A program made the translations under genes and the position numbers. The notes beneath the pieces are model-generated. The model was given only the letters and a program-made list of their open reading frames with translations. It had not been told where the DNA came from and did not search any database. DNA of 42,815 nt from Phycisphaerales bacterium (lineage in GTDB: Bacteria > Planctomycetota > Phycisphaerae > UBA1845), in contig QZJT01000118.1 of NCBI GenBank assembly GCA_003597935.1, forward strand, positions 1 to 42,815. Reading direction: 5' to 3'. Shown here one piece after another: positions 40,721 through 42,815 of the stretch (the first letter of the stretch is position 1; each line of letters starts with the position of its first letter).

Positions 40721-42576
40721 ACCGCCAGCCTCATAATCGCCTCCTGGCTCACGTTGCGATTCCTGTTGTCAAGAATCCCGACGAGCCGCCCCTCGCACAT
40801 CACGCCGATCCGATCCGCCATGCCGATCACTTCGGGCAGTTCTGAGGAGATCATCATCACGGCCGCGCCGCTTTCGGCGATGCGGTTGAGCTTCTCGTAG
40901 ATTTCGACCTTCGCTCCCACGTCCACGCCGCGGGTCGGTTCATCGAGGATGACGACACGGTACGGCCGCGCCAGCCAGCGAGCCAGCATGGCCTTCTGCT
41001 GGTTCCCGCCGGAGAGCGTGGCGGCCCGCACTTCGGTGCTTGCTGCCTTGACGCCGTGCCGGGTCATCAGCTCTCCCGCCAGCCGTCGCTCGCGGCCCGG
41101 CAGCAGCAGCCCCCACATCGCCGCGTCCTCGCGATGAGCGAGCGTGATGTTCTCCCGCAGGGGCCGTTCGAGCAGCAGCCCTTCGCGCTTGCGGTCCTCC
41201 GGCAGCATGGCCACGCCCGCCCGCATCGCCTCCCGCGGCGTGCGGAAACAACGCCGCCCGGATCGAACGTGGTCACCCAGCGAGCCGCGGGGCTCCTGCC
41301 TGCCGGCAGGCAGGTCAGCCGGCGCGGACTCCGCCAGCGAGCCGCGGGCTTCAGCCCGCGCGGAGCCGCAACCGCCGGACGTGGCTTGTTTATTTGCAGC
41401 GTGTCCAACGGACGAATCGGCCGGACGCGGGTCGAGCGTGGAATCATCGCCGACGACGGCGGGAAGCACGCTTTGTGCGTTCGTGGCGTCGTTTACCGAC
41501 GAAACTCCGCGCGGGCTGAAACCCGTGGCTCGCTGCAGAGTGCGGCGCAGGGAGTTCGCTGGGCGCGTTGGAGGGGCGACGCGGCTTCCTTCGGCCATTC
41601 TGTCCCCTCCCACGATCACCTCGCCCGCCGTAACCGGCGCCGCGCCGAAAACCGCCTTGGCGACGCTGCTGCGACCTGATCCGACCAGCCCGGTCAGCGC
41701 GAACACCTCGCCGGCGCGGATGTCGAAGGAGACGTTGCGGAACGGTCCGCCGGTCAGGCGCCGCACCGAGAGTGCCACGTCGCTGCGGTTCTCGTCGCAG
41801 TCGCGCCGCGGAAACTCCTGCTCCAGCGGCCGGCCGACCGTCTCGGTAATCAGCGTGTTGCGGTCGACCTCCGTGATCGGCCGCGTCGAGATGTGCCGCC
41901 CGTCGCGCAGCACGGTGACGAAATCCGCCAACTCGAAGATCTCGTCGAGGCGATGCGAGATGTAGACGATGCTCACGCCGCGGGCGGCCAGATCCCGCAC
42001 GAGCCGGAACAGCGCGTCGAGTTCGCGCGGCGTCAGCACGGCCGAGGGTTCATCCAGCACGAGCACCCGCGCATCCAGCGAGAGCGCCTTGCCGATCTCG
42101 ACCATCTGCTGCTGCGCGACGCTCAACGAGGCGACGGTCGCCCGCACGGGCACGTCCACCGCCAGCTCTGCGAAGATGCGCGCGGCTTGGGCGTGCAACG
42201 TGCGATAGCGGATCAGCCCGCTCCACCGCCGCCGCGGCCAGCGGCCCAGGGAGACGTTCTCGCTGACCGTCAGGTCGCCGGCCAGGTTGAATTCCTGGTA
42301 AACGATGGCGACGCCCAGTTGCTGCGCGTGTCGGGCGTCGCGGATAGCGACCGGCTCGCCGTCGAGCAGGATCGTCCCGGCGTCCTGCGGGTGTGCCCCG
42401 GCCAGGATCTTCACCAGCGTGCTCTTGCCCGCTCCGTTTTCACCTACCAGTGCGTGAACGCACCCGGGGCGCACGTCGAAGCTGACCGCGTCGAGCGCCA
42501 GCACGCCGGGAAAGCGCTTGCCGACCTGGTCGAACCGGACTCGCGGGGCGGGTGCGACGGATGAGTTCGCCGACAT
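40699..42576 (-). CDS. Sugar ABC transporter ATPase (RbsA-like) with an in-frame repeat insertion
   Basis: The ATP-binding subunit of a CUT2-type importer, with two fused nucleotide-binding domains. Domain 1: Walker A GENGAGKST (45-53), signature LSVAQQQ (151-157), Walker B VLVLDEPSA. Domain 2: degenerate Walker A GLVGSGRSS (296-304), signature LSGGNQQKAM (521-530), Walker B VVILDEPTRGVD. The degenerate second Walker A is usual for RbsA. At 625 residues it is about 125 longer than normal. The excess is residues about 330-443, between VIVGGDRM and CFRTPREAMRAG, and consists of translated palindromic repeats. All catalytic motifs survive, so the protein may still work. The C-terminal ITNGE and stop come from a heptamer repeat. 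Confidence 0.92.
   Translation of the reverse strand: MSANSSVAPAPRVRFDQVGKRFPGVLALDAVSFDVRPGCVHALVGENGAGKSTLVKILAGAHPQDAGTILLDGEPVAIRDARHAQQLGVAIVYQEFNLAGDLTVSENVSLGRWPRRRWSGLIRYRTLHAQAARIFAELAVDVPVRATVASLSVAQQQMVEIGKALSLDARVLVLDEPSAVLTPRELDALFRLVRDLAARGVSIVYISHRLDEIFELADFVTVLRDGRHISTRPITEVDRNTLITETVGRPLEQEFPRRDCDENRSDVALSVRRLTGGPFRNVSFDIRAGEVFALTGLVGSGRSSVAKAVFGAAPVTAGEVIVGGDRMAEGSRVAPPTRPANSLRRTLQRATGFSPRGVSSVNDATNAQSVLPAVVGDDSTLDPRPADSSVGHAANKQATSGGCGSARAEARGSLAESAPADLPAGRQEPRGSLGDHVRSGRRCFRTPREAMRAGVAMLPEDRKREGLLLERPLRENITLAHREDAAMWGLLLPGRERRLAGELMTRHGVKAASTEVRAATLSGGNQQKAMLARWLARPYRVVILDEPTRGVDVGAKVEIYEKLNRIAESGAAVMMISSELPEVIGMADRIGVMCEGRLVGILDNRNRNVSQEAIMRLAVGITNGE
41248..41589. repeat. 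Palindromic repeats inserted in frame in the ABC ATPase gene
   Basis: Three copies of one family lie here. The one at 41506-41534 and the one at 41336-41364 are 29-bp reverse complements that agree at 27 positions. A third at about 41279-41328 carries an extra CCTGCCTGCCGGCAGGCAGG palindrome. No stop codon arises in the gene's frame. Intergenic relatives are at 35901 and 36042. Confidence 0.85.
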
Positions 42577-42815
42577 GGCGGCAGTATACCCGCAGCCCGG
42601 CCATTCAGGGCGGGCGGGGGATCGAGTAAGGCGCCGACGGGTCTGCTGCGGCGATTGGGGGGGGCAACGCCCGATCCGATTGTCAGCACGGCAATGTTCG
42701 CGCGGACCGCCCGGCGTGAATGCCTCGTTGTACTACACATCTCCGCCCCGCTCGTGGTAGAGTGGGGGCGGATTGACGGGTCCACGGATGGTCCCGACGG
42801 TTGGGAGTTGAGTCA
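42577..42815. other. Intergenic edge region, no gene seen
   Basis: The last 239 bases lie upstream of the ABC ATPase gene (minus strand) and should carry its promoter. A seven-G run is at about 42657-42664. No reading frame with a recognisable product was found up to the window end. Confidence 0.5.

Noticed and set aside
36172-40736. Long plus-strand open frames at 36172-37635 and 39165-40736
   Set aside because: Antisense to the ArsB/NhaD-type permease and the ABC permease. Translations are rich in H, D, Q and R without any domain.

Overview
The window is high-GC bacterial DNA that most likely belongs to a planctomycete. The grounds are an LpxC-FabZ fusion inside a complete lipid A/BamA cluster, a long C-terminal extension on ribosomal protein L17, FG-GAP and PKD lipoproteins, a CPGCGYNLTGN zinc ribbon, frequent GTG starts, and many small palindromic repeats between genes. 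This assignment is inferred from gene content. No rRNA, tRNA or integrase gene was seen.

Layout. Positions 1-4604 (+) are the end of the ribosomal alpha operon: a 5'-truncated map, then rpmJ, rpsM, rpsK, rpsD, rpoA and rplQ, followed by a HIT-family hydrolase. Directly behind it, 4617-9005 (+) encode a two-gene McrBC-like system. The first protein is a coiled-coil AAA+ NTPase and the second a DUF2357/PD-(D/E)xK nuclease. Positions 9062-13575 hold a formyltransferase-fold enzyme, a beta-barrel protein, a secreted HExxH protein, a small zinc-ribbon protein, a small lipoprotein and a VOC-fold protein. Positions 13671-18755 (-) hold two large lipoproteins. One carries thirteen perfectly spaced six-cysteine repeats behind a PKD domain; the other is an FG-GAP propeller. 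Between them lies a three-repeat CRISPR-like array with 29-nt repeats and 32-nt spacers. Then come queA, a zinc-ribbon membrane protein, a NYN-nuclease gene broken by one in-frame TAA, and a GT39-like membrane glycosyltransferase.

Positions 24145-33019 (-) form an outer-membrane biogenesis cluster, transcribed bamA, ompH/skp, lpxD, lpxC-fabZ, lpxA, Gfo/Idh/MocA oxidoreductase. It is interrupted between lpxC-fabZ and lpxA by a ParE-type toxin-antitoxin pair and a small membrane-protein gene. Positions 33357-35300 hold a tandem CDGSH protein, thiol peroxidase and a secreted cysteine-rich protein. Positions 35301-42815 hold an ArsB/NhaD-type permease with a universal-stress-like protein, and the permease and ATPase of a sugar-type ABC importer. 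This last section is full of repeats: a 133-bp MITE-like element with an empty-site copy elsewhere in the window, stem-TGAA-stem palindromes with covarying stems, heptamer tracts, and C-tract tandem repeats. Copies of the palindromes also sit in frame inside the ABC ATPase gene and add about 110 residues.

Most interesting items: the 13-fold cysteine repeat lipoprotein, the McrBC-like pair beside the ribosomal operon, the palindrome insertion in the ABC ATPase, the MITE with its internal empty-site control, the I-E-like mini-array, and the nonsense-interrupted NYN gene.
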